Shown piece after piece: positions 1-7,197 of a DNA stretch of 42,768 nucleotides. Below the pieces are notes generated by a model, which had not been told where the DNA came from, did not search any database, and was given only the letters and a program-made list of their open reading frames with translations. The first letter of the stretch is position 1. The number at the start of each line of letters is the position of its first letter. A program made the translations under genes and the position numbers. The DNA comes from Pantoea cypripedii (lineage in GTDB: Bacteria; Pseudomonadota; Gammaproteobacteria; Enterobacterales; Enterobacteriaceae), in the NCBI RefSeq assembly GCF_011395035.1, contig NZ_CP024769.1, positions 1-42,768 on the forward strand, written 5' to 3'.

Positions 1-2
1 AG

Positions 3-305
3 GTGAGTCGCCATGCGGGACTACACGTTAAGCAGAGCCAGTCAGGGAGCAGCGTAAACCGGCCGGGGCGTCTGGGTAAGGCAGGGAACGGTCACCTGCG
101 CAGGGCAATGTATATGGCGGCGCTGAGTGCGGCGCACCATGAACCACGGGCCAATGCGTTTTACACGGCGTTAGTGGCGAGGGGCAGGAAAAAAATCCAG
201 GCGATATGCGCCATCATGAGAAAATACCTGACCGGCTTATGGAGTTGCATAAAACACGGTCAGGACTTTGATGCAGCGAAGCTTTTTAGTGACAGGCATC
301 CGTAA
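3..305 (+). CDS. IS110-family transposase, C-terminal part (cut by window edge)
   Basis: The frame is open at the left edge, so only about 100 C-terminal residues are present. They match the Transposase_20 half of IS110-type DEDD transposases: 'SGSSVNRPGRLGKAGN' followed by 'LRRAMYMAAL', then the helical tail 'KKIQAICAIMRKYLTGLW'. In this family the serine of the SG motif is part of the active site, and the protein cuts and rejoins DNA guided by an element-encoded RNA. The right end of the element should lie within about 100 bases of the stop codon; I see no clear boundary, which fits a family that usually lacks terminal inverted repeats. Whether the element is complete cannot be judged from this window. 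Confidence 0.85.
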   Translation: MSRHAGLHVKQSQSGSSVNRPGRLGKAGNGHLRRAMYMAALSAAHHEPRANAFYTALVARGRKKIQAICAIMRKYLTGLWSCIKHGQDFDAAKLFSDRHP

Positions 306-344
306 ATACTTGACGCGAGACAGAGTATCTACGGCCCCGTATAG

Positions 345-379
345 TTATTGACCTGGTCGGCATTACGGTGCAAACCGGT
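345..379. repeat. Half of a palindromic intergenic repeat, broken at its centre
   Basis: The stretch 'ttattgacctggtcggcat' matches 18 of 19 bases of the reverse complement of the repeat flank at about 20506-20525, but the hairpin's second half is missing. It is replaced by 'tacggtgcaaaccgg', which resembles the IS481-type left end near 42222-42237. This looks like the scar of an insertion into the repeat. Confidence 0.5.
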
Positions 380-429
380 ATCATGATGCAACGTGGTTCA
401 ACTAAAGACGGCACCACACCCACTGCCGC

Positions 430-1344
430 TCAGCCACCGGGCGGCGTCATCTCATCAATCACTTCGGTGATCCGCTGAATCACCCGTTGTGCCGCACGCG
501 ACAGCTGGCGGGAAGGTGCAGTACACAGCGCCAGCGTCAGGGGGCGCAATACGCTGTTTTTTAGCGGCACAAAGTTCAACTGCTTTTCTTCCACTTCACT
601 CATCACATCCAGCCGACTTAACACGCAGATACCAGTGCCCTGGGCAATCAGGCTGCGGATCAGCCGAATATCGTTGCAGGCGATGATATTATCCGGCTCC
701 AGCCCCTGCTTGCGATACAACGCGGCGACACGTTCATGCACCACCAGCGATTCGCCGGGGATGATATGACGTTCACCACTCAGTTCACTGAGCGACAACG
801 ATGCCCGTCCACTCAGTGCATGCTGTGGCGGCAGCACTATCCCCATCTCCAGCTCGGCAAACGCCAGCACTTCCAGTCCGCTTTGTCCGGCGGGATCGAA
901 AATCAGGCCAAAATCAATTTCCGCCTGGCGGATTAACTGGCTGATGGCATGGCTGTTGTCTACCGTCAGCTCCAGCCGCAGCCACTGATGTTGCCGGGCG
1001 ATGTCCGCCAGCGCATCGGCCACGCTGCCTCTGGTCAACGCCTGCACCAGACCGGCACTGACATTGCCGCGTTTCAGTCCCTGAATATCATCAAAACGCT
1101 GGCGGGTGACGCGAAATTCACGCTGCCAGCGCATCACATCGTCATACAACAATTCACCGGCGGTCGTCATGCGCAGACCATCCGGCAGACGCTCAAACAA
1201 CGGCGTACCAAAACCTTCTTCTGCCTGCAAAATCTGCCGGTTGATGGCAGATGCCGATACATGCAACTTCTCCGCCGCTTTGCGCAGGCTGCCGCTGCGT
1301 GCCACCTCGGCAAAATAAACCGCGAATCGCGAAAATGGACTCAT
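430..1344 (-). CDS. LysR-family transcriptional regulator, divergent to Rieske oxygenase
   Basis: The 304-residue protein has the usual LysR layout: an N-terminal winged HTH (residues about 5-62, with 'GSLRKAAEKLHVSASAINR') and a C-terminal periplasmic-binding-like effector domain from about residue 90. Length is normal for the family. The ATG at 1344 follows an AGGTGA stretch. It is transcribed away from the oxygenase/reductase pair across a short shared intergenic region, the standard arrangement for a LysR regulator controlling its divergent neighbour. The inducer is probably the oxygenase substrate or product, which cannot be named from sequence. The GG-containing C-terminal tail 'DEMTPPGG' is unremarkable. 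Confidence 0.88.
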   Translation of the reverse strand: MSPFSRFAVYFAEVARSGSLRKAAEKLHVSASAINRQILQAEEGFGTPLFERLPDGLRMTTAGELLYDDVMRWQREFRVTRQRFDDIQGLKRGNVSAGLVQALTRGSVADALADIARQHQWLRLELTVDNSHAISQLIRQAEIDFGLIFDPAGQSGLEVLAFAELEMGIVLPPQHALSGRASLSLSELSGERHIIPGESLVVHERVAALYRKQGLEPDNIIACNDIRLIRSLIAQGTGICVLSRLDVMSEVEEKQLNFVPLKNSVLRPLTLALCTAPSRQLSRAAQRVIQRITEVIDEMTPPGG

Positions 1345-1472
1345 GTTTCACCTGTACTAATTTTTGCAACACATAATTGAATTAATGCTGATGGATTTGT
1401 ACAGGGATAATTATCAACAATGACCAGACAAAAATGAAGTCTTTTAATGTGAGCAACCGACAGGACATCGCT
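1345..1472. promoter_or_regulatory. Divergent control region lysR / Rieske operon
   Basis: It contains a spaced inverted repeat, CCTGTAC at 1351-1357 and GTACAGG at 1399-1405 (48 bp apart), and between them an AT-rich near-palindrome at about 1374-1387. These are candidate LysR binding sites; the assignment is inference from position and symmetry. Confidence 0.35.
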
Positions 1473-2504
1473 ATGAACACCATCACCCCACCCGCCCACT
1501 GCACGTTTGAACCTGATGACTGGTTGCGTCTCGCAAGCCAATGGCACCCGGTAGCGCGTTCCTGTGACATCGTCGGTGCACCCACCAAAGCGGTGCTGCT
1601 GGATGAGCAGCTGGTGGTGTATCGCATCAAAGGTCAGGTGGTGGTGGCACGCGATGTGTGTCCGCACCGCGGTGTACCACTGACACTCGGTTTTCATGAT
1701 GAAGAAGGAGTGGTCTGTCCTTATCACGGCCTGCGCTTCGGTGAAGGTGGACGTTGTAACCGCATCCCTTCCAGCCCCGGCCAGCCGATCCCAGCCAAAC
1801 TCAATCTGATTAATTATCAGGTGGAAGAACGCTATGGGCTTATCTGGGTGTGCATGGCACCGGACGCTGACAACCCCGCTCCACTGCCGGTGATGCCGCA
1901 CTGGGACGATGCCGGGTTCCAGCAGATTAACTGCCCGGGTTTTGATGTTAACGGTTTTGCCGGTCGCCAGGTGGAGGGTTTTCTCGACGTGGCGCATTTC
2001 GCCTGGGTGCACACCGAAACCTTTGCCGACCCGGAGAACCAGACCGTACCGCCTTATAACCCCATCGAAACCAATTACGGTTTCGCGGTGGATTACTGGA
2101 GTTCCGTGAGCAACTTCGCTGCCGACAGCGACCAGCAGGCTCCGGAAGGTTTCGAGTGGCTGCGCCATTTTGAGATGCACCTGCCCTTCACCGCCACGCT
2201 GACCATCCATTTTCCCGGCGAGGCGCGACTGGTGATCATGAATGCGGCGTCACCGGTTTCAGCACGTAAAACCCGCATGTTCGCCCCGATTGCCCGCAAT
2301 TTTGATTTGCACATTCCGGTAGAAGATGTCCACGCCTTTAACCAGCGCGTTTTCGAGGAAGACCGACTGATGGTGGAAACCCAAATGCCAGAACGCCTGC
2401 CGCTTGACCTGACGCTGGAGGCACACATCCCGGCAGATCGCAGCTCGATCGCCTATCGTCGCGGCCTGAAACGCATGGGCTTCGGTGAGTTTTTCCTGGT
2501 GTAA
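1473..2504 (+). CDS. Rieske non-haem iron aromatic-ring oxygenase, oxygenase component
   Basis: A 343-residue oxygenase of the VanA/phthalate-oxygenase type. The Rieske 2Fe-2S motif is complete (C63-x-H65 ... C82-x2-H85, in 'CPHRG' and 'CPYHG'). The mononuclear iron site is visible as 'LDVAHFAWVH' (bridging D172, ligands H175 and H180), with a likely third ligand D297 in 'FEEDRLM'. I chose the ATG at 1473 because AGGA lies 7 bases upstream; an in-frame ATG at 1434 would add 13 residues but has no ribosome site. The reductase gene starts 11 bases after the stop, so the two form a two-component monooxygenase. The substrate is not evident; O-demethylation or ring hydroxylation are both possible. 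Confidence 0.88.
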   Translation: MNTITPPAHCTFEPDDWLRLASQWHPVARSCDIVGAPTKAVLLDEQLVVYRIKGQVVVARDVCPHRGVPLTLGFHDEEGVVCPYHGLRFGEGGRCNRIPSSPGQPIPAKLNLINYQVEERYGLIWVCMAPDADNPAPLPVMPHWDDAGFQQINCPGFDVNGFAGRQVEGFLDVAHFAWVHTETFADPENQTVPPYNPIETNYGFAVDYWSSVSNFAADSDQQAPEGFEWLRHFEMHLPFTATLTIHFPGEARLVIMNAASPVSARKTRMFAPIARNFDLHIPVEDVHAFNQRVFEEDRLMVETQMPERLPLDLTLEAHIPADRSSIAYRRGLKRMGFGEFFLV

Positions 2505-2515
2505 TGGAGGCGATG

Positions 2516-3484
2516 ATGAACAACGTTTTACGGGTCGTGGTGGATGGTATTTATCGTCAGGGGCGACACAACCTCGGGATTAACCTGGTGGCAGAAAATG
2601 GTCAGCCTTTGCCATGCTGGCAACCGGGAGCACATATCGATGTCCATTTCCGCGAGGGTCTGGTACGACAATATTCGTTAACCGGAAAGAGCGAAAACAC
2701 CGACCATTACCAGATTTGCATTGCGCGTGATAAGCAATCACGCGGTGGATCGCGCTACGTGCACGATGTTCTGCGCCCGGGCCAGGCCATAGACATTTCT
2801 CCGCCACGTAACCTTTTCCCGCTCACTCCCGCAGGGAAAGTGATTCTGATGGCGGCAGGTATCGGTATTACCCCGCTGTATGCCATGGCACAGGCACTTG
2901 AAGCCGCCGGCGTACCTTTTGTGCTGCACTACTATGTCAGGGAAAGGGGGGACGAAGCCTTTTTGTCGGAGTTATCCAGACCGTTCCAGCACGGTTTCTG
3001 CGAAATCTGGCACAGCAGCGAAGGTCGCAGTCCACGCAATCATGCCCCGGCAGAGCTGCTGGACCCCGCTGAAGATACCCATCTCTACCTGTGCGGTCCG
3101 GAAGGGTTTATGGCCCATATGTGCGCAACAGCAGCGCAGCACGGCTGGCATAAGGAGAATATCCATACCGAAGCCTTTAAACCTCTGACTGCCGCTCCGG
3201 CTAATAGCGATGATGAAAGCTTTACCATCACCCTCGCCTCCAGCGGTCAGCAATGGCCGGTGCCGCCTGACAAGACCATTGCCACGGTGTTGCTGGAAAA
3301 CGGTGTCGATGTCTCGCTGTCCTGCGAGATGGGCATGTGTGGTGCCTGCCTGACGCGCGTAACCGAAGGACAGGCTGATCATCGTGATACGGTACAATCA
3401 AATGCCGAGAAAAACGCCACGGAGCAATATATCGCCCTGTGCTGCTCTCGCAGTTTGTCACGTAATCTGGTGATTGATCTTTAA
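2516..3484 (+). CDS. VanB/PDR-type oxygenase reductase (FMN, NAD, 2Fe-2S ferredoxin)
   Basis: This 322-residue protein transfers electrons from NAD(P)H through FMN and a plant-type ferredoxin domain to the preceding oxygenase. Order: FMN-binding barrel with 'RQYSL' (R51, Y53, S54), nucleotide domain with 'AAGIGITP' (113-120) and 'CGPEGFM', then the C-terminal 2Fe-2S domain with ligands C270, C275, C278 and C309. Three ATGs are in frame at 2504, 2513 and 2516; GGAGG at 2506-2510 is best spaced for 2516. The first ATG would overlap the upstream stop by one base, so translational coupling is likely either way. The stop overlaps the convergent exporter gene's stop within a TTAA. Confidence 0.9.
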   Translation: MNNVLRVVVDGIYRQGRHNLGINLVAENGQPLPCWQPGAHIDVHFREGLVRQYSLTGKSENTDHYQICIARDKQSRGGSRYVHDVLRPGQAIDISPPRNLFPLTPAGKVILMAAGIGITPLYAMAQALEAAGVPFVLHYYVRERGDEAFLSELSRPFQHGFCEIWHSSEGRSPRNHAPAELLDPAEDTHLYLCGPEGFMAHMCATAAQHGWHKENIHTEAFKPLTAAPANSDDESFTITLASSGQQWPVPPDKTIATVLLENGVDVSLSCEMGMCGACLTRVTEGQADHRDTVQSNAEKNATEQYIALCCSRSLSRNLVIDL

Positions 3485-4086
3485 AGCATTTCCCACAGGT
3501 TGTACCCCGCGCCTGCCAGGGCAACCAGCAGCAGAAAACATTGAGATAACATCTCCAGCCGCCGCTGCTGTTTGCCCGCGACCCAGCGGCGAACCACAAG
3601 GATGTAACAGGTCATCACGCTGAAATCGAACAGCATCCATACCAATGCCAGCACCAGCAAACTGCTGCCCACATGCGGTGTGATGGAGATGAACTGGGGA
3701 AACAGCGCGGCGAAAAACAGAATATCTTTTGGATTCGCGACGCCAACCAAAAAACCCTGACGCACCCCGCCCGGCATCACTTTTTGCTCGCCCGAGGGTA
3801 ACGCAGATGTTCTCAATCCCCGCCATGCGCTAAAGCCGATATAACCGCACCCTGCCAGCGCCGCGATACGTAAACTTAGCGCATCAATCGACACCAATCC
3901 CACCAGCATCAGAGTCGCCAGTCCAATCAGCACCAGCGACGCCCCATGTGCGCCAATCACCGTGGCAAAGGCGCGCCGCATGCCATGACGCGCGGCAGTT
4001 CCGGTTACCAGAGCCACCACCGGGCCTGGCGTCACTAATAAGGTGAGAATGGTCAACATATAGGTACTGAGCAATGCCAGATTCAT
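3481..4086 (-). CDS. LysE/RhtB-family amino-acid or metabolite exporter
   Basis: A 201-residue inner-membrane protein with about six hydrophobic segments. Family signatures are 'VTPGPVVALV' near the N-terminus and 'VANPKDILFFAALFPQFI' in the middle. Members export amino acids and related small molecules by proton exchange. The start at 4086 gives the normal length and begins directly before the first membrane segment; an upstream in-frame ATG at 4161 would add an unconvincing 25-residue leader reaching into the divergent control region. The gene is divergent from a GcvA-type LysR regulator, which probably controls it, and convergent with the oxygenase reductase, so the oxygenase link is only positional. 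Confidence 0.87.
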   Translation of the reverse strand: MNLALLSTYMLTILTLLVTPGPVVALVTGTAARHGMRRAFATVIGAHGASLVLIGLATLMLVGLVSIDALSLRIAALAGCGYIGFSAWRGLRTSALPSGEQKVMPGGVRQGFLVGVANPKDILFFAALFPQFISITPHVGSSLLVLALVWMLFDFSVMTCYILVVRRWVAGKQQRRLEMLSQCFLLLVALAGAGYNLWEML

Positions 4087-4197
4087 GATCGATAGCTGCA
4101 AAGAAAAAGGGATTGTCAGTATTATCGTGCCCGACCCGGTTGAAAAACGGATAAAACTCACGTTGAATGTGAGTTTTACTCAATATAGAAATTCATC

Positions 4198-5112
4198 ATG
4201 TCACTCCCTCCCCTCTATGCCCTGCGCGCCTTTGCTTGTGCCGCCCGGCTTGGATCCTTCAGCCAGGCCGCTGCTGTTCTGCATGTTACCCCCGGTGCCA
4301 TCAGCCGCCATATCCGAACGCTGGAAACGGCGTTTGGCTGTGAACTGTTTATAAGACGCGGGCCAAAGGTCGAAGTCAGCCCGGCGGGCAGCATACTGGC
4401 GCTGCAATTGCAGGAGGGATTCGACAACCTTGAACGTGCCTGTGCCACCTTCAGTCAGCAGGGCAAAGCCCTGCGGCTGAAAGCTCCATCGACGCTCACC
4501 ATGCGCTGGTTGCTTAATGTATTGCAGGCATATCGTGAGCAAAACTCAACGCAACTCGTGGCAATCACCAGCGTCTGGATGGAAACGGACAGTGTCGATT
4601 TCAGCAGCGAGCCTTTTGATTGCGCCATCCTGCTCGGCAATGGTGATTTTGGCCCTGAGACTGAAAGTCGCTTGTTATTTGAAGAGTGGCTGATTCCTTT
4701 GTGCGCCCCGGCACTCAAACAGCAGGCGCAGCAAAACCTTGCCAGCTGCGAGTTAATTCATCCCACCACCGACCGTCGCGACTGGCGGCGCTGGTTGCAC
4801 GCCACCGGGCAAACACCCGCCCCTAATCTCTGGCAGGGCAAGGTGTTCGACACCCTGGAACAAGGCAATATGGCGGCAATCAGCGGCCACGGTATTTCAG
4901 TCGGGGACCTGAAACTGAGTCTGGATGCCCTGCGCGATGGATTACTGGCGCTGCCGTTTACACAGGCGGTGGCAACCGGAGACGGATATTACTTTGTCTG
5001 GCCGCGCGCCTGCGCGAAAACCTCGCAGACCGAAGCGTTGTGGTGTTGGCTGAAAGAACATGTCCCAGGCGAACCGCCGGAGGCAGTCCAACGGGTAAAC
5101 ATTGGCGATTAG
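4198..5112 (+). CDS. LysR-family regulator, GcvA type
   Basis: The 304-residue protein starts 'LPPLYALRAFACAARLGSF', the N-terminal form typical of GcvA-like LysR regulators, with the HTH at about residues 18-37 ('SQAAAVLHVTPGAISRHI'). The effector domain begins near residue 92. It lies divergent to the LysE exporter with 111 bases between the start codons, so it is the obvious candidate to regulate that exporter. Nothing in it identifies the ligand. Sequence and length are otherwise normal. Confidence 0.88.
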   Translation: MSLPPLYALRAFACAARLGSFSQAAAVLHVTPGAISRHIRTLETAFGCELFIRRGPKVEVSPAGSILALQLQEGFDNLERACATFSQQGKALRLKAPSTLTMRWLLNVLQAYREQNSTQLVAITSVWMETDSVDFSSEPFDCAILLGNGDFGPETESRLLFEEWLIPLCAPALKQQAQQNLASCELIHPTTDRRDWRRWLHATGQTPAPNLWQGKVFDTLEQGNMAAISGHGISVGDLKLSLDALRDGLLALPFTQAVATGDGYYFVWPRACAKTSQTEALWCWLKEHVPGEPPEAVQRVNIGD

Positions 5113-5313
5113 AACATTAGGCTGGAAATTATTTTATGGCTATCTAAATCAGCGAAAACAATTTTCACAGCAGAATTTAAACCCGACAAAATTGCAAACT
5201 TAGGATTATTCCTGGACCATCATAATTAAAATCACCGCTACAGTTACTCTTGCTTCATGAAGTAAAAGAAGCGCGTACCGTTAATCGCCAAACACATCGA
5301 TGAGGAATAAACA

Positions 5314-5478
5314 ATGACACAACGTCGTGGTGGTTCAGGTAACTTTGCAGAAGACAAGCAGCGCGCGGCTGAAGCGGGTCGCAAAGGTGGTCAGATGAGT
5401 GGTGGCAACTTCCGTAACGACCCGGAACGCGCCATCGAAGCTGGTCGAAAAGGTGGAAAAATCAGTCGCCGCAAGTAA
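5314..5478 (+). CDS. KGG-repeat (Con-10/YciG-like) small stress protein
   Basis: A 54-residue, strongly basic and glycine-rich protein. It contains the repeat GG(S/N)F.(E/N)D..RA.EAG(R)KGG twice, starting 'RRGGSGNFAEDKQRAA' and ending 'EAGRKGGKISRRK'. This is the KGG/Con-10 family, of which E. coli YciG is a member; such proteins are usually induced in stationary phase or general stress, and are predicted to be largely disordered. A GAGGA ribosome site lies 7 bases before the ATG. It stands alone in about 770 bases of otherwise non-coding DNA. The molecular role is unknown for the family as a whole. Confidence 0.9.
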   Translation: MTQRRGGSGNFAEDKQRAAEAGRKGGQMSGGNFRNDPERAIEAGRKGGKISRRK

Positions 5479-5514
5479 CGAAAACACCCGGATACTCCAT
5501 ATTCATTTCTTCTT

Positions 5515-5577
5515 TTTGTGGGAAATTCTTTCCTGACAAACATTTCACATGCTATCGGAGAGTTATTTTCCCACAAA
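5515..5577. repeat. Spaced 11-bp inverted repeat downstream of KGG gene
   Basis: TTTGTGGGAAA at 5515-5525 and its exact complement at 5567-5577 enclose 41 bases. Could fold as a long-loop hairpin in the transcript of the KGG gene, or be a remnant of a small mobile element. No coding capacity is seen. Confidence 0.6.
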
Positions 5578-5615
5578 CACCAGGATATTCCCCACCATCT
5601 TATACAAGCAGACCA

Positions 5616-5654
5616 TTTAATTTGTACAAGGATATTATCCTTGTACAAATTAAA
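5616..5654. repeat. Perfect 39-bp AT-rich palindrome
   Basis: Two exact 19-base arms (5616-5634 and 5636-5654) flank a single T at 5635. The core of each arm contains TTGTACAA. It is too AT-rich and lacks a following T run, so it is not a standard terminator. Possible roles are a dimeric repressor operator or a cruciform-forming site. The rest of 5479-5823 holds no gene that I can support. Confidence 0.9.
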
Positions 5655-5823
5655 GCAAAACCAGAGATCATTACATCTCAATTAATAAATGGATCAGACA
5701 GCTGCTAACTTTATAAAAAATTGTGATTTCCTGTATTTCCGATACAACTTTCCTGAAGAATATGTCTTTCGGTACGGGTGACTATTCGACACCGTATTGT
5801 GATGAGTTGTACAGAATGCACAC

Positions 5824-5849
5824 AAAAACGCGATAAATCGCGCTGCTAC
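5824..5849 (-). terminator. Terminator after the dehydrogenase operon, within a palindromic repeat
   Basis: Read on the minus strand, CGCGAT-TT-ATCGCG (5829-5842) is followed by TTTTT (5828-5824). The hairpin belongs to the 'GTAGC.GCGCGATTTATCGCGC' repeat family that also occurs near 15838, 24836, 24891, 26744 and 26782. It sits about 40 bases after the cytochrome gene's stop codon. Confidence 0.7.
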
Positions 5850-5885
5850 CACCCCGCAGCACGCTTTATCGCGCAGGTTTAACGC

Positions 5886-7196
5886 TTAATGTTCTGCCAT
5901 TTGCGCAGGCAGCTTCAGTGACGTGCGCTGTTTCGCCACGTCGTCAGTGGTCACAGCGGGTGCCGCATTTCCCCAGCTGTTACGCAGATAAGTCGCTACC
6001 GCCGCTACCTGTGCATCCGAAAGCTTCCAGGCAAAGGACGGCATGGCACCGCTGGTTGGGTTACCTGCAGTGACAGCCCCGCGACCACCCTGTAACACAG
6101 TGGTGATGATAGATGAGGCATCCTCCGCCATCAGTCCCGGATTACCGGCCAGGCTGGCCGCCAGCTGCGGTATACCTTTGCCGTCGCTGTTGTGACAGGC
6201 GCTACAGTTCGCCGCATAGACATTTTCACCCATCTTCATCTGCGCATTATCCGCAGACAACGGTTGCGGGCGCTGCGCACCTGAAGCTGGTACTGACTTG
6301 AGATACACCGCAATTGCCTGCAAATCCTTATCGGTCAGATGCTGAGTCGAGTTGGTCACCGCTTCAGCCATCGGACCAGACGCCACCGCGACATGGTTAC
6401 TGCCCAGTTTCAGGTACTGCACAATTTGGTCGTTGCTCCAGCCACCGATGCCGGTGTAATCATTCGGCGTGATATCTGGTGCGTGCCACTCCGCCAGGTT
6501 GCTGCCCTGCAAATAATCGCTGGTATCACCGCCAATCAGGTTTTTCGCAGTATGGCATGCGGCGCAGTGTTCCGGCCCTTCCACCAGATACGCTCCGCGA
6601 TTCCACTCAGCGGAATGATTCGGATCTGACTGAAAACCGGCGTTTTTAAAGAACAGCAGATTCCATCCCATCATCGCCAGACGGATGTTATACGGAAAGC
6701 CGAGGTTGGTTTCCGGCACCTGATAGTGCACCGGTTGTACCGAACGCATATACATCCACAGATCGTGCATATCCTGATCGGTCAGCTTAACGTAGGCGTT
6801 GTAGGGCATGGCCGGATAGAGATTCTCACCCTGCTTGCCTTTACCGTGGCGTACCGCGCGGAAAAAGTCCTGCTCGGTCCAGCTGCCAATCCCGGTTTCC
6901 ACATCCGGTGTGATGTTGCTGGCGTAGATACCACCAAATGGCGTACTGATCGAATAACCTCCGGCCAGATGCAATTTGCTGTCCGGCATGGTGTGGCACG
7001 CGGTACAGTCGCTGGCAATCGCGACATAGCGGCCACGAACCACCGCCGCAGCATCATCAGCGCCGGGTGGCTGGCTGGTCAGCACATTCTGACTGGCGAC
7101 GTCATCCGCAGACGTGTTCCCGTTTTGCCACAGCAAGGCCGCAGCCACGGCGGCGGCCACAATGACCACGCCACCTGCAATCGTTGTTTTTTTCAT
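5886..7196 (-). CDS. Tri-haem cytochrome c subunit of membrane gluconate-type dehydrogenase
   Basis: A 436-residue exported protein with an N-terminal signal/anchor (residues about 5-24) and three cytochrome c domains, each with one CxxCH haem site: CTACH 64-68, CAACH 211-215 and CSACH 331-335. It is the membrane-bound electron acceptor of three-subunit FAD dehydrogenases (gluconate 2-dehydrogenase and relatives), passing electrons to ubiquinone. It is the last gene of the operon, one base after the flavoprotein stop codon. Tri-haem size and domain order are as expected. The same subunit type also serves sorbitol, 2-ketogluconate and other sugar-acid dehydrogenases, so gluconate as substrate is the likely but unproved choice. 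Confidence 0.9.
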   Translation of the reverse strand: MKKTTIAGGVVIVAAAVAAALLWQNGNTSADDVASQNVLTSQPPGADDAAAVVRGRYVAIASDCTACHTMPDSKLHLAGGYSISTPFGGIYASNITPDVETGIGSWTEQDFFRAVRHGKGKQGENLYPAMPYNAYVKLTDQDMHDLWMYMRSVQPVHYQVPETNLGFPYNIRLAMMGWNLLFFKNAGFQSDPNHSAEWNRGAYLVEGPEHCAACHTAKNLIGGDTSDYLQGSNLAEWHAPDITPNDYTGIGGWSNDQIVQYLKLGSNHVAVASGPMAEAVTNSTQHLTDKDLQAIAVYLKSVPASGAQRPQPLSADNAQMKMGENVYAANCSACHNSDGKGIPQLAASLAGNPGLMAEDASSIITTVLQGGRGAVTAGNPTSGAMPSFAWKLSDAQVAAVATYLRNSWGNAAPAVTTDDVAKQRTSLKLPAQMAEH

Positions 7197-7197
7197 G

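Noticed and set aside
1341..2210. Long 289-codon frame antisense to the Rieske oxygenase
   Set aside because: Mirrors the strongly coding oxygenase frame; such antisense frames arise from GC-rich codon use. No family match.
5391..5681. Minus-strand 96-codon frame across the KGG gene end and palindrome
   Set aside because: Antisense to the well supported KGG-repeat gene and runs through the palindrome; no ribosome site or recognisable sequence.
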